Numbered from the stretch's first letter, positions 8,569 through 16,921 are shown. The stretch: DNA of 44,061 nt from an uncultured Eubacterium sp. (GCA_948468465.1 CAOKJJ010000016.1:1-44061), one strand, 5' to 3'. Numbers and translations: made by a program. The notes: generated from the letters alone by a model not told the origin.

Positions 8569-9236
8569 AATTCATCCTCCATACGATAGCCAAAACTCCG
8601 GATCGTTTTCAGGCTGGACGGATGGCGCAGTTTTTCCCGCAGGCGCTTCATTGTGACCGTCAGTGTGTTGTCATTGACATAATTTCCATTGGAATCCCAT
8701 ATTTGTGTCAGCAGCCGTTCCCTTGTAACGGTTCTTCCTTTGTTCTGCATCAACATCTGCAGCAGCTGGTATTCCGACTGACTGAGCGTTATTTCCTCTC
8801 CGCTGCAAAATACTGCCATCTTGTTTGTATCCATTGTAATATGGCCACAGGAAAGATACCGGCTTTGCACATTTCCGGCTCGGCGCAGCAATGCCTGTAT
8901 GCGTGAATGCAAAACTTCCAAATCAAAAGGCTTTGTCACATAATCATCCGCTCCGTCCCTAAAGCCTGCAATCATATCACGGGCATCATTACGGACGGTC
9001 AGAAAAATAATCGGCAAATCTTCCCAATTTCTGCGTATCCATCTGCAAAACGTGTCTCCGCTGCCATCCGGCATATTCCAGTCAAGCAGCACTATGCCTG
9101 GAATATGATGTTCAAGCGCTTTTTTTCCGCTTTCCAGCGTATGGAAGCCAGAAACGATGTATCCTTTTTGGTTCAGGTATTCTTGTACAGCCGCTGCAAT
9201 ATTTTCGTCGTCTTCGATATAATAGATCTCTGTCAT
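8565..9236 (-). CDS. OmpR/PhoB-family response regulator
   Basis: A 223-aa two-domain transcription factor. The receiver domain has the acidic pair EDD at 8-10, phosphoacceptor D52 (VLLDWNMPDG), the conserved T near 80 and K102 (TKPFD). The C-terminal winged-helix domain, about 130-220, shows ITLSQSEYQLLQML, RERLLTQIWDSNGNYVNDNTL and TVTMKRLREKL, as in OmpR/PhoB proteins. GGGAGG lies 7 nt before the ATG. It is the first gene of the regulator-kinase-ATPase-permease operon and probably controls the transporter genes, perhaps via the repeats at 7381-7397. No similar GTCACT pair is seen upstream of its own promoter. Confidence 0.93.
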   Translation of the reverse strand: MTEIYYIEDDENIAAAVQEYLNQKGYIVSGFHTLESGKKALEHHIPGIVLLDWNMPDGSGDTFCRWIRRNWEDLPIIFLTVRNDARDMIAGFRDGADDYVTKPFDLEVLHSRIQALLRRAGNVQSRYLSCGHITMDTNKMAVFCSGEEITLSQSEYQLLQMLMQNKGRTVTRERLLTQIWDSNGNYVNDNTLTVTMKRLREKLRHPSSLKTIRSFGYRMEDEL

Positions 9237-9281
9237 GGCCTTGCCTCCCGATTGCTTTTATCCTTATGCTTACAGTTTCTA

Positions 9282-9310
9282 AGTATAGCCGGTGAGGCAG
9301 ACGAATGCAA
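9282..9310 (-). promoter_or_regulatory. Promoter of the two-component/ABC operon
   Basis: On the minus strand TATACT (9282-9287) is 17 nt from TTGCAT (9305-9310), and lies about 46 nt before the regulator start. The -10 is good and the -35 is weak (TTG only), which suits a low constitutive level. Confidence 0.5.
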
Positions 9311-9324
9311 GCCGAAAATAAACA

Positions 9325-9366
9325 GGTCGGGCAGACCTCCTCTGTAAGCGGTATGTCTGCCCGACC
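9325..9366 (-). terminator. Strong hairpin terminator after the SIR2-like operon
   Basis: A perfect 12-bp stem, GGTCGGGCAGAC (9325-9336) with GTCTGCCCGACC (9355-9366), encloses an 18-nt loop. On the minus strand it is followed by TGTTTATTTT. It lies 16 nt past the stop of the SIR2-like gene and separates it from the two-component operon. On the plus strand the stem is followed, after a gap, by a T6 run. Confidence 0.75.
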
Positions 9367-9382
9367 TATAAGCATTTTTTAA

Positions 9383-12300
9383 CTAAAGCTTTTCGAATGG
9401 AAAGTGCTGCAAAACATAAAGACTGCATTCATCGCCCAGATATTCATACAAATCTTTTGCGAGCTTTAAAAAAGAATCCGGACTGCGGTGTCCTGCCGCC
9501 TTTTTACTGTATGCATCTTCCTGCTCTTGTTGTTGTATTGCATTTTTCTGTTGTATGCAAAGATGGCTCAGATCTTCATAGTAGCGTATCATACACTTTT
9601 TATTCCGACCAGTGTTTGTGTCATCCTGCGGCATATTCTTGTACTGCTCATACATTTGTTCAAAATGATTTTTTAATTCATCCATCTGCTTTACTGCGTG
9701 CGTCAGATCATCCTGACCGGACTGCAGTTTCTTTTCACAGTCTAACTCTTCCGCACACCGCATGCTGCACAAAACATCCGCTATGCCATGCAGTTCAAAA
9801 TTATTCCGATACCGAATATAAGCGTCAATCAGCATCTCATAACAGCGATCCATATATTCTTTCTTTTTGGCCGTATCTCCTGAAAGCTCTGAGATGCTTT
9901 TACTCTGCAGGCAATAAAGATCCGCTAACTGGCGCAGTACATCAGCCTGCTGAATCTCATATTGAAACTGATAACTGTTGTAGCTTTCCAGCGCCATTTT
10001 TAAAAAGCTTTTTGCATGTTCAGCCAGATCTGCCGCTGCATCAGCCTCTTGCTTTAATTCATTTGGTAAAGGATCTTTCCAACGATACAGCAAACAATTG
10101 TAGTAATATTCCCCTTTAAAATAATAGTACTGTGCAAAAAACTCACGATAAGAATGTCCGGTTTTATCTTTTCGATTCTTTAACGCCTTTTGAATTTCTT
10201 TTAAATTCTCATCCAGCGCCGTTTTTACCGCATTTATTTTTTCCGTGTTCTGTCCTTGCACCTCACTTGCATATAACATTACATCTAACTGTTCTTTCAG
10301 CTGTTCCCTGTGCTGCTCTGTTTCCAAAATCGTGCTGCGGCGGATATAGATTTTTTGTTTGATAAAGTGCAGATGCATCTTGCACATAAAAAGGTGTTCC
10401 GGCATATGAGTGTCAGCTCCTATGCATCGTTCTATGACATCTTCTGCTTTTTGACACTCTTCTAAAACATATTTATATTCGTCTTCTGTGATCAGAGATC
10501 GGCTCTTGTTTAATATGTGCGCCAATTGATATTTTAAAATGCCTTCCATATACTTCCAGTCTTTTTTAGACACAGTGGGCTCAATCTGGCTTTTCAGTTT
10601 TTCTAAAACGGATTTCAGTTCTGTTTCAAGTCTGTCTGTTTCGTCAGACTCTTTTTCCGGAAACATCCGGCTGTCCCAAAGCAGCTGATAATACAAAGAT
10701 GGCTTCCAATCCAGCTGTTCATCTTCATAATCTCTGGCAAGCTTAAACAGCATTGTCATTTCTGTCTGCAGCAAAGAATGAATCTGCTGATAGTTTTTTG
10801 TTTTGCGTGTAAGAATCTCTTCCAAATTGACAAATAAATTCAGAAATTTTTCTTCCACCTTTTGATTCCAATTCTCATCCGTATGAATAATCCCGCTTTC
10901 CACGGGGTAAAAAAAGCTGTTTAATGCCTTTGTGCATGATTCCTTCATTTTGTTTTCTAATAATTTTCTTTTTTCTTCCGGATAAGTACCTGCTGTCTGC
11001 ATGACATTATCGGCATAGCTTAATCTCTTCTGAACGTTTTTCCGATAGTTGAGATTTAAATAAATACCGCTGTTTGTCAGCTGTATGCCTGCTTTTTTCC
11101 ATTTTCTTAATTCTTCTTCGTTGTCAGTTTCTTTCGATAAAAGCTGCAGAAAACCAAGCGGAAATCCTTTTTTATACTTTGTCAGTATCTGATGCAGATT
11201 TTTGCTTGTACTGCTTAACCGGTCGTTCAGCATATGATCGGTCACTGCTTCATAATACTCATATGTGTCATCTTTTATGCCCTTTTGTTTCGATATATAC
11301 TGTTTCGCTTCCTTAAAAACTTTATCCAAATCATAAAAATCTGCAAGGTTATTCGCTGCAAGCGCCAGTTTTCTAACACTCTTATCGTTCCATTTCGGGG
11401 ATTGATTCGGATCCTGCCAAATTTCAAGAATATGGTTTTTTAATAACTTTAACTCTCTGTTCATCAGCTTGTCAATGTTAGACATCGCTTCATATTCATC
11501 CTTAAAGATCCCACGCAAAGGCCGTCGGATATAATTTCTTCCAAAATTTTCCAATATCTCTTCTTCAGATAAGTGATCCTTCTTTTCTACAAAAGTATTT
11601 TGAGGCATCTGTCCAACTGTATTTTCCAGGAGCGTTTCATCAAAATTCGAAATTGTCTGCATATAATATCTTTCCATCGTTTCCGGCGGCAGCTTTTCAG
11701 ATGCAAAAACATACCGTTTCTTTCCGTCAGGTTCTGTTTCCAGCAGCTTTAGGATTCCATCTGCTAATGGCAATACATGATTTTTTTCAAAATTTACACC
11801 TATGAATAAAATATTTTTTGTACGAAAAATCGTTTTTAAAAACTCAGCGGTCAATGGTTGGTTTGGATTTTCTGTCTCCGCAGGATAATATTGCTCCATA
11901 TCATCCTTTGACAGCAGCAAGCGATTCGGCATATTCCTGCTTCCATACAGCTTTACGAGTACCGGAACGTTTTCCAGCATGTTTTTTTCGTGCGAATATA
12001 ATTTCTGAAGATCCCCATTCCCTTTTTTGACCCACCGGTCCCAAGTGGAAGAAGTGGTCATAATATACGGTGTAGTTACCATTTCATCTACAGGCATAGA
12101 CTGTTCATATTCCAAAAACGCTTCGACTGTTTCATCCTGGCAGGTTGTTATTACCATATATCGAAACCGTTTCATCATCTTTTTCCAGTTTGCATCCAGA
12201 CTCCGAATATTTATTTCTTCTTTTCTGGCTAACGACTCGGCATATTCCTGCCGATGTTTGCGGTAAATCTCTTCTTTTTCACCCAAAAAACTAACACCGT

Positions 12301-12568
12301 CCCAGATATTGCCAAATAACAGATCAGACACTTTTATCATATCTTCCTGTCTGGCGGCCTGGCAAAATGCCTGCCAATAAGGGGAATTTTCCTTTTTTTC
12401 CTGTTCCATGCTTTTGATTGGTTCAAAAATCTTTTCTCTGCGCCGCTCTTTCTGGCAGCTAGAAATATTATCGCCTAAAAATAATACCCATTGTGCCGGA
12501 TCCTCCATCTGTGTTAAAAACTCCTGAAAATCTATCTCTGTTATTTTTTCTATATTCTGTTCGTCCAT
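9383..12568 (-). CDS. Catalytically degenerate SIR2-like protein with long helical repeat region
   Basis: A 1061-aa protein whose first 265 residues follow the order of SIR2-fold motifs but with key residues changed. FLGDNIS (30-36) stands where active enzymes have GAGIS. VITTCQD (139-145) replaces ITTNYD, so Cys143 sits at the catalytic Asn. VKLYGS (205-210) replaces K-x-HGS, so Tyr208 sits at the catalytic His. ILFIGVNF (253-260) matches the last core strand. This predicts no NADase activity. The remaining 800 residues look almost wholly alpha-helical with TPR-like pieces. I see no P-loop and no membrane segment. The end, LAKDLYEYLGDECSLYVLQHF, resembles LAEECYRWLGDVRGLADTLDYF in the C-terminal part of the upstream SIR2-STAND protein, so the two are probably distant paralogues. 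GGAGG lies 5 nt before the ATG. A likely adaptor, inhibitor or scaffold of the upstream effector, or a DSR-like defence protein in its own right. Confidence 0.8.
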   Translation of the reverse strand: MDEQNIEKITEIDFQEFLTQMEDPAQWVLFLGDNISSCQKERRREKIFEPIKSMEQEKKENSPYWQAFCQAARQEDMIKVSDLLFGNIWDGVSFLGEKEEIYRKHRQEYAESLARKEEINIRSLDANWKKMMKRFRYMVITTCQDETVEAFLEYEQSMPVDEMVTTPYIMTTSSTWDRWVKKGNGDLQKLYSHEKNMLENVPVLVKLYGSRNMPNRLLLSKDDMEQYYPAETENPNQPLTAEFLKTIFRTKNILFIGVNFEKNHVLPLADGILKLLETEPDGKKRYVFASEKLPPETMERYYMQTISNFDETLLENTVGQMPQNTFVEKKDHLSEEEILENFGRNYIRRPLRGIFKDEYEAMSNIDKLMNRELKLLKNHILEIWQDPNQSPKWNDKSVRKLALAANNLADFYDLDKVFKEAKQYISKQKGIKDDTYEYYEAVTDHMLNDRLSSTSKNLHQILTKYKKGFPLGFLQLLSKETDNEEELRKWKKAGIQLTNSGIYLNLNYRKNVQKRLSYADNVMQTAGTYPEEKRKLLENKMKESCTKALNSFFYPVESGIIHTDENWNQKVEEKFLNLFVNLEEILTRKTKNYQQIHSLLQTEMTMLFKLARDYEDEQLDWKPSLYYQLLWDSRMFPEKESDETDRLETELKSVLEKLKSQIEPTVSKKDWKYMEGILKYQLAHILNKSRSLITEDEYKYVLEECQKAEDVIERCIGADTHMPEHLFMCKMHLHFIKQKIYIRRSTILETEQHREQLKEQLDVMLYASEVQGQNTEKINAVKTALDENLKEIQKALKNRKDKTGHSYREFFAQYYYFKGEYYYNCLLYRWKDPLPNELKQEADAAADLAEHAKSFLKMALESYNSYQFQYEIQQADVLRQLADLYCLQSKSISELSGDTAKKKEYMDRCYEMLIDAYIRYRNNFELHGIADVLCSMRCAEELDCEKKLQSGQDDLTHAVKQMDELKNHFEQMYEQYKNMPQDDTNTGRNKKCMIRYYEDLSHLCIQQKNAIQQQEQEDAYSKKAAGHRSPDSFLKLAKDLYEYLGDECSLYVLQHFPFEKL

Positions 12569-12583
12569 GTTATCCTCCGCTCA

Positions 12584-12614
12584 GAGCGTGTCTAAGCATT
12601 TTTATGACACGCTC
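12584..12614 (-). repeat. Dispersed hairpin element, copy 2 (perfect)
   Basis: A perfect 9-bp inverted repeat, GAGCGTGTC (12584-12592) with GACACGCTC (12606-12614), has a 13-nt loop. It lies between the two genes of the SIR2 operon, 11 nt past the upstream stop and directly before the ribosome binding site of the next gene. There is no U-tract. The minus-strand sequence matches the hairpin at 4380-4420. It could stabilise or process the message, or be a non-autonomous mobile hairpin. Confidence 0.65.
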
Positions 12615-12625
12615 CATATTTTCTG

Positions 12626-13420
12626 CTATATTTTCAGTTCATTTCTTAAACACTGGATTTCTCTGCCTATAATATTCGCCTTTTGATCATTTCCCTGTTC
12701 TATCCACATCTTCTGGCTTTCCATCCATTTGCTTAATGCCATATGCTTGTATTCTTTATCATCCGCATTGTTTTGCCCGCTATCATAATCCTTACACGCG
12801 TATCCAAAATAGTCCAGGGTATCCGCCAGCCCTCTGACATCTCCGAGCCATCGGTAACATTCTTCTGCCAATCCATATAGCATCTGTACGCTTTCCATTT
12901 GTTCTGGGTTGATTTTTCCGGCGCAGCTGATCCGGTATGTCGTACCCATCGCCTGAATGACATTTGCAAACCCTCGCCAGTTGATATGGTCATAATAGTA
13001 TATAAATGCCTGTCTGTAACAGGAAGCCGCATCATTTTCCCACTGCCCTTCATCTTTACATGCTTTTATTTCATAATAGCGTACGTCTCTGCCTTCCTCA
13101 TCTTTTTCCTGCGGCCTGTAAAATTTATAATGGCCGTCTTTATATTCTTTTCTGAATTTTTCGATCAAATCTCCCATACATTTTAATATGTAAGCTGTAC
13201 CTGTTTTGCTGTCCGTCTGCATATAAAGTTCTGCCGCTTTGTTATAATAGGCCATAATATTCAACATTGCATTTTTTCGCTCATCTAAAACAGAATTGTT
13301 TTCTTTCTGCTCATTCGAAACAGGATTGTTTTCTCCCTGCCCATTTTCCTGTGATTTTAATTCTGGTATTTTATCAAAAAGCATTTCTCCCATCCGCTGG
13401 TTATAATAAGCCTGCCCCAA
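12626..13420 (-). CDS. C-terminal TPR part of the SIR2-STAND protein, in the -1 frame
   Basis: An open frame of 264 codons beginning at a TTG with no usable ribosome binding site and overlapping the upstream SIR2-STAND frame by 64 nt. Reading back through the overlap gives IEDFLGQAYYNQRMGEMLF, a smooth continuation of the TPR-like helices of the upstream protein. Hence this is best read as the last 19% of one protein (12626-16809, about 1394 aa) split by one missing base. The segment contains at least four helix pairs, such as NKAAELYMQTDSKTGTAYIL, AASCYRQAFIYYYDHINWRG and LAEECYRWLGDVRGLADTL. Counterparts exist in the C-terminus of the partner protein at 9383-12568, which supports a single ancestral protein. 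It could still be made as a separate protein by re-initiation, or as a fusion by ribosomal slippage. Confidence 0.7.
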   Translation of the reverse strand: MGQAYYNQRMGEMLFDKIPELKSQENGQGENNPVSNEQKENNSVLDERKNAMLNIMAYYNKAAELYMQTDSKTGTAYILKCMGDLIEKFRKEYKDGHYKFYRPQEKDEEGRDVRYYEIKACKDEGQWENDAASCYRQAFIYYYDHINWRGFANVIQAMGTTYRISCAGKINPEQMESVQMLYGLAEECYRWLGDVRGLADTLDYFGYACKDYDSGQNNADDKEYKHMALSKWMESQKMWIEQGNDQKANIIGREIQCLRNELKI

Positions 13421-16400
13421 AAATCCTCTATTTCTTCATACAGCGCCAGCGGATCATCTTCTTTTTTCTCATGTCTTTGCAGTAAATTATCATAATCGTT
13501 GCTGATTAACAGCGCGCTTGCCCGAATCCGTTTGCACTTGTTCGCAATTTGCTTCCATTCGTCCCTGCCGCTGTCCATAGAAAATATTTTCAGCATCTGA
13601 TTATCGCATAACTGCAGTGCTTTTTTGTAATGTCCCGCCGATTCCGCTTTTTTTCCAAGCAGCCGTTCCACATCACCGACGACCCGGTTCATATTGGCCA
13701 GCTGATACAATTTTTCATCTTCCTGTAGCTCTAAAATTTCAAGCAGTTGCTTTGCCAAAGGATAAGCATAGCTTGGAATATAGTGGAAATAGTGTGCAAA
13801 TCGGTAAGCAATGTCCGCGATTTTTTTCTTATCTTCTTCATCATGTTCTGCTTTAGACAGACAATTTCCAAGAAACCGCACAACTAATTTAATTTCATAA
13901 TGCAAAACCAGATTTAATTTCTTATGTTTTTTACGTTCATCGTCATTCTCCACCTGTCTGCCCAGGCAGTCTAATATTTTTCGGATATCCGCATCCGGCT
14001 TGTCGCACTGCTTTTGTGTTCTTCCATATTCCTGCAGTACATAGGCACGCAGTTCGCCGTCATAATTGTCCATTGTATATCCTTGAAAGCATCCAAGCCC
14101 TGCGTCTCTTTTTTCACTTTCTTCCAGCTCTTTTTCAAAATCTTGATACAAATATGAAAACCTGCCGTTTCCATTGGAATCCTGCATATCAAAAAAATAT
14201 TTCTTTACACAAACAACCATATTTTTCAATAAAATGCTTTTCTGTTCATCACACGATTCTTCACACAATCCGGCATTTTTCATATAACGCAGTGTTTTCC
14301 ACGTTAACTCTTTGTCAATCTGGTTCTCTTTTGTAAACGCATCATCTTCCAGCGCACTCTGAAAAAACACACTCGGAAATACACCCGGATAAATATCCAG
14401 TATTCCCCATACCCATAAAATATTGTCTTTGATTTTTTCCTGCTGCTCAGATTTCTGCTCTTCAGATTTATGTTCCGCTAAAAGGTGATTTCCAAGAATT
14501 CTGGCTAAAATCTGCTGTTCATGATCTCCTGGCTGATGGTACAGTTTCCATTCTTCCAATAAGCTGTTCAGATCATTTTTACTATTGGCATACCTTCCCA
14601 GCAAATGCACAGATGCCGGCTGAAATGTCTGTCTGGAAAATAATTCGCTGACGGCACGCTTTTCCAGATAAGAAATATTCCGGTAACGCTTGGATGTACA
14701 TGCGCTGAAAAATACCATCTTGGCTTCTTCTTTTTCCAATTTGCCGATATGCCATGTGTAACAGGAAATACCCTCCGGATATTCCCTGCATGTGAAAATA
14801 ACCCTTGTCTGCTGTTCCTTCCAAAACCACAAAATTTTCTTAATCGTATCCCAAAGCACCGGATCATTTGTATCTTTTAATTCATCCAGCCGGTCCAAAA
14901 TCAGCACGCTGCGCCAATATCCGCTGCAGCGCTCAGTAACCTGCTGCGCGGCTTCCCTCCATTGGTCTATTTTGGGTATTTCATTTTTCACAATATTCAT
15001 TTTTTCATAGATCTGCAGACAAAATTCATCCCATCTCGTGCAATGCGCAAGAGAAATATAAAAAAACTGCATCGTATCTTTATAGTCTTTACTTAATTCC
15101 GGGATACACCTGCAAAGCGCGCTTCTTCCGGAACCGGTATCACCGGTAACTGCGATCAACGGACTTTCATCCGAATAATTCAGCAAATTCCAAATCTGCT
15201 GCGCTTCTGTTCTATGCACAATCTGCGGTGATCGGAACATCAACATTTTCCGTTTGACATCCCCCAGATACTCTTTTAATGACTTTTCCTCAAAACGCTC
15301 CTTATCCCAGAGCAATTCCAAAGGCTGTGGATAATACATCTTCCTGCGTGAAAGATGTTCCATAAACAGTCCCAGAAAGTAATCATGAAAAAGCTCTTCA
15401 CGCTCTTTATCGTCTGGTATCAGTTCTTTTAAATCATCTTTTGCGTAAAAAATCGGGTAAATCCCATATGCGGCCAATTCTTCTACCCTGCCGCTTCCAT
15501 CTCCGTCTTCATCTGTAATGCATAAGAATGCAAAATGCTGGATTTTAGAACCTTTTTTCTCTCTGCATTCTTTTAACTGATCCAAATACCGGTCCCTTCG
15601 AAGGCCGCTGCCAATAAAAATCAGTGTACTTCGTTCATAAATAAGTTTTAACAAGTCTATGACCTGGCTGTTATATACATTTTCATACTGCGATGCTGTC
15701 AACGCTATTTCTTCTGCATGTTCAATGCTTCCATGTATTTTCAAAAGCATAGGATTATTCGGTACGGAAATTTTAGCTGGTTTATGATCCTGTCCATTTA
15801 ATCTGCCTGGCTCCTGTTTTAGTTTTTGCTTAACAACCTTAAACAGCCAGCTGTCTTCCTTCTCAGATTTTTTTTCGTCTTCATTGCCCTGCGCATTTTT
15901 ATCCCGAAAGCTTTCATTTAAATTTTTATAAGAATAACTGAACAGCGAAGGATAACAGCATTCCAGCGCCCGGTCATAATTTGTCGTAATTAAAATGTCC
16001 GAAAAAATACGATGGAAAAATTTTTGGTATTCGGGCATTCGATTCTCCTTTAAAATTGTACTGTCAAACGCCTGATACAAAGCGTCCATAGCCTTTAGCT
16101 TCTTTTGCGGACTTTCTTCTCCTATATTGTCCCGCAGCTGACGTAAAATCATGTCTGCTTCTTTTCTCTTTTCGAACTCCGACGAATCCAATTTCTCCTT
16201 TGAAGTATCTGTATTTGACGCGACGGATGCTGCTTGATCTTTTTGTATGGACTCTTTTTCCTGAGGTTCACTCTGCCCGTTTGCTTCATATCCAGCTTCT
16301 TTTTCCTGTAATGGTTTCTCTGTTTCATGGGATAAGTGTTCTTTTTGTATATCAGAGCTGTTTTCTGTCGGATTAGTGTCCTCTTTCGGTCCATAATCAT

Positions 16401-16809
16401 CCTCACATAATTTAAATCTTGCTTCATTTTCACTATAGGACTTATCATCATAGTCGAAAATACATTCGGCAATCTCTTCCATCCAATAAAAAGGTTTTTC
16501 ATCCTTAGGTTTTTCATCCTTAGATTTTTCGTCTTTAGTCTTTTCGTCCTTAGATTTTACGTTGGGCTGTGCTTTGCAGTTCAGAGCCCTTTTTACAATC
16601 TCCGCACTTTCCTCACTGAATTTTTCTTTTACAATATTAATCAGCAAATCATTCCATGTCGGAAAACACCAGGCCGAAATGCCGGCTCCAATAAACGGTA
16701 CCAGCGGTTTATCGGAACTGCATAGCATTTCCCAGTGTTTACGGTTACAACTATAATTTGTCATTAACTGCTCAAAAATGATATTTCTGATTCTGATGCC
16801 ATTTTCCAT
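13357..16809 (-). CDS. SIR2-STAND-TPR NADase-type defence effector (frame broken near the C-terminus)
   Basis: The SIR2 domain spans about 1-490: GAGIS (41-45), TTNYD with catalytic-type N277, KIHGS with H359, and LIFIGSG (396-402). All are intact, so NAD cleavage is plausible. A charged low-complexity insert (about 84-220), starting with five KDE repeats, splits the domain. A STAND/NACHT-like NTPase follows: Walker A GDTGSGRS (556-563), with Arg562 where Lys is usual, Walker B SVLILDRLDEL (634-644) and sensor VIFTCRE. The remaining part is helical/TPR. This is the layout of SIR2-bearing antiviral STAND proteins (Avs5-like). GGGAG lies 5 nt before the ATG, below a consensus promoter. The 1150-aa frame ends at 13357, about 20 residues after a T5G4 run at 13415-13423. 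Shifting to -1 there restores 264 more codons, so the full protein would be about 1394 aa. The system is predicted to abort infection by NAD depletion when the repeats sense a phage component. Confidence 0.85.
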   Translation of the reverse strand: MENGIRIRNIIFEQLMTNYSCNRKHWEMLCSSDKPLVPFIGAGISAWCFPTWNDLLINIVKEKFSEESAEIVKRALNCKAQPNVKSKDEKTKDEKSKDEKPKDEKPFYWMEEIAECIFDYDDKSYSENEARFKLCEDDYGPKEDTNPTENSSDIQKEHLSHETEKPLQEKEAGYEANGQSEPQEKESIQKDQAASVASNTDTSKEKLDSSEFEKRKEADMILRQLRDNIGEESPQKKLKAMDALYQAFDSTILKENRMPEYQKFFHRIFSDILITTNYDRALECCYPSLFSYSYKNLNESFRDKNAQGNEDEKKSEKEDSWLFKVVKQKLKQEPGRLNGQDHKPAKISVPNNPMLLKIHGSIEHAEEIALTASQYENVYNSQVIDLLKLIYERSTLIFIGSGLRRDRYLDQLKECREKKGSKIQHFAFLCITDEDGDGSGRVEELAAYGIYPIFYAKDDLKELIPDDKEREELFHDYFLGLFMEHLSRRKMYYPQPLELLWDKERFEEKSLKEYLGDVKRKMLMFRSPQIVHRTEAQQIWNLLNYSDESPLIAVTGDTGSGRSALCRCIPELSKDYKDTMQFFYISLAHCTRWDEFCLQIYEKMNIVKNEIPKIDQWREAAQQVTERCSGYWRSVLILDRLDELKDTNDPVLWDTIKKILWFWKEQQTRVIFTCREYPEGISCYTWHIGKLEKEEAKMVFFSACTSKRYRNISYLEKRAVSELFSRQTFQPASVHLLGRYANSKNDLNSLLEEWKLYHQPGDHEQQILARILGNHLLAEHKSEEQKSEQQEKIKDNILWVWGILDIYPGVFPSVFFQSALEDDAFTKENQIDKELTWKTLRYMKNAGLCEESCDEQKSILLKNMVVCVKKYFFDMQDSNGNGRFSYLYQDFEKELEESEKRDAGLGCFQGYTMDNYDGELRAYVLQEYGRTQKQCDKPDADIRKILDCLGRQVENDDERKKHKKLNLVLHYEIKLVVRFLGNCLSKAEHDEEDKKKIADIAYRFAHYFHYIPSYAYPLAKQLLEILELQEDEKLYQLANMNRVVGDVERLLGKKAESAGHYKKALQLCDNQMLKIFSMDSGRDEWKQIANKCKRIRASALLISNDYDNLLQRHEKKEDDPLALYEEIEDFWGRLIITSGWEKCFLIKYQN
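16492..16560 (-). repeat. 15-bp coding tandem repeat (KDEK-type)
   Basis: About four and a half copies of a 15-bp unit encode a five-residue period, KSKDE / KTKDE / KSKDE / KPKDE / KP, at residues 85-106 of the SIR2-STAND protein. Copies differ by single substitutions. Unit number could change by slippage without altering the frame. It sits at the beginning of a charged linker inserted in the SIR2 domain. Confidence 0.8.
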
Positions 16810-16818
16810 AATTTCTCC

Positions 16819-16875
16819 CTTCGTATAAGTTCTTTCGTATAAAATCCTTTCGTACGAATTCCTTCGCTGTATAAC
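16819..16875 (-). promoter_or_regulatory. Four short direct repeats in the SIR2 operon leader
   Basis: Degenerate copies of TTCGTATAA (plus strand) start at 16820, 16834, 16849 (TTCGTACGAA) and 16863 (TTCGCTGTATAA), so they are 14-15 nt apart. They lie between the promoter at 16922-16951 and the ribosome binding site at about 16816. On the message they read roughly TTATACGAAAG. A binding array for a repressor or RNA-binding protein is possible; function unknown. Confidence 0.5.
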
Positions 16876-16921
16876 ATCTTCACAGAAAAGGATTTATTGT
16901 ATAGTCAGATTACACTATTCG

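Noticed and set aside
12626..13420. Independent small TPR gene as third component of the SIR2 system
   Set aside because: It has only a TTG start without a ribosome binding site and reads as a seamless continuation of the SIR2-STAND protein after a one-base shift; treated as the broken C-terminus.
13415..13423. Canonical programmed -1 frameshift heptamer at the T5G4 run
   Set aside because: The in-frame heptamer T TTT TGG does not allow good re-pairing of the A-site tRNA (TGG to TTG), and no clear downstream pseudoknot was identified; slippage remains possible but not canonical.
16492..16560. CRISPR-like array
   Set aside because: The short repeats are contiguous, in frame and encode KDE units inside a protein; there are no spacers.
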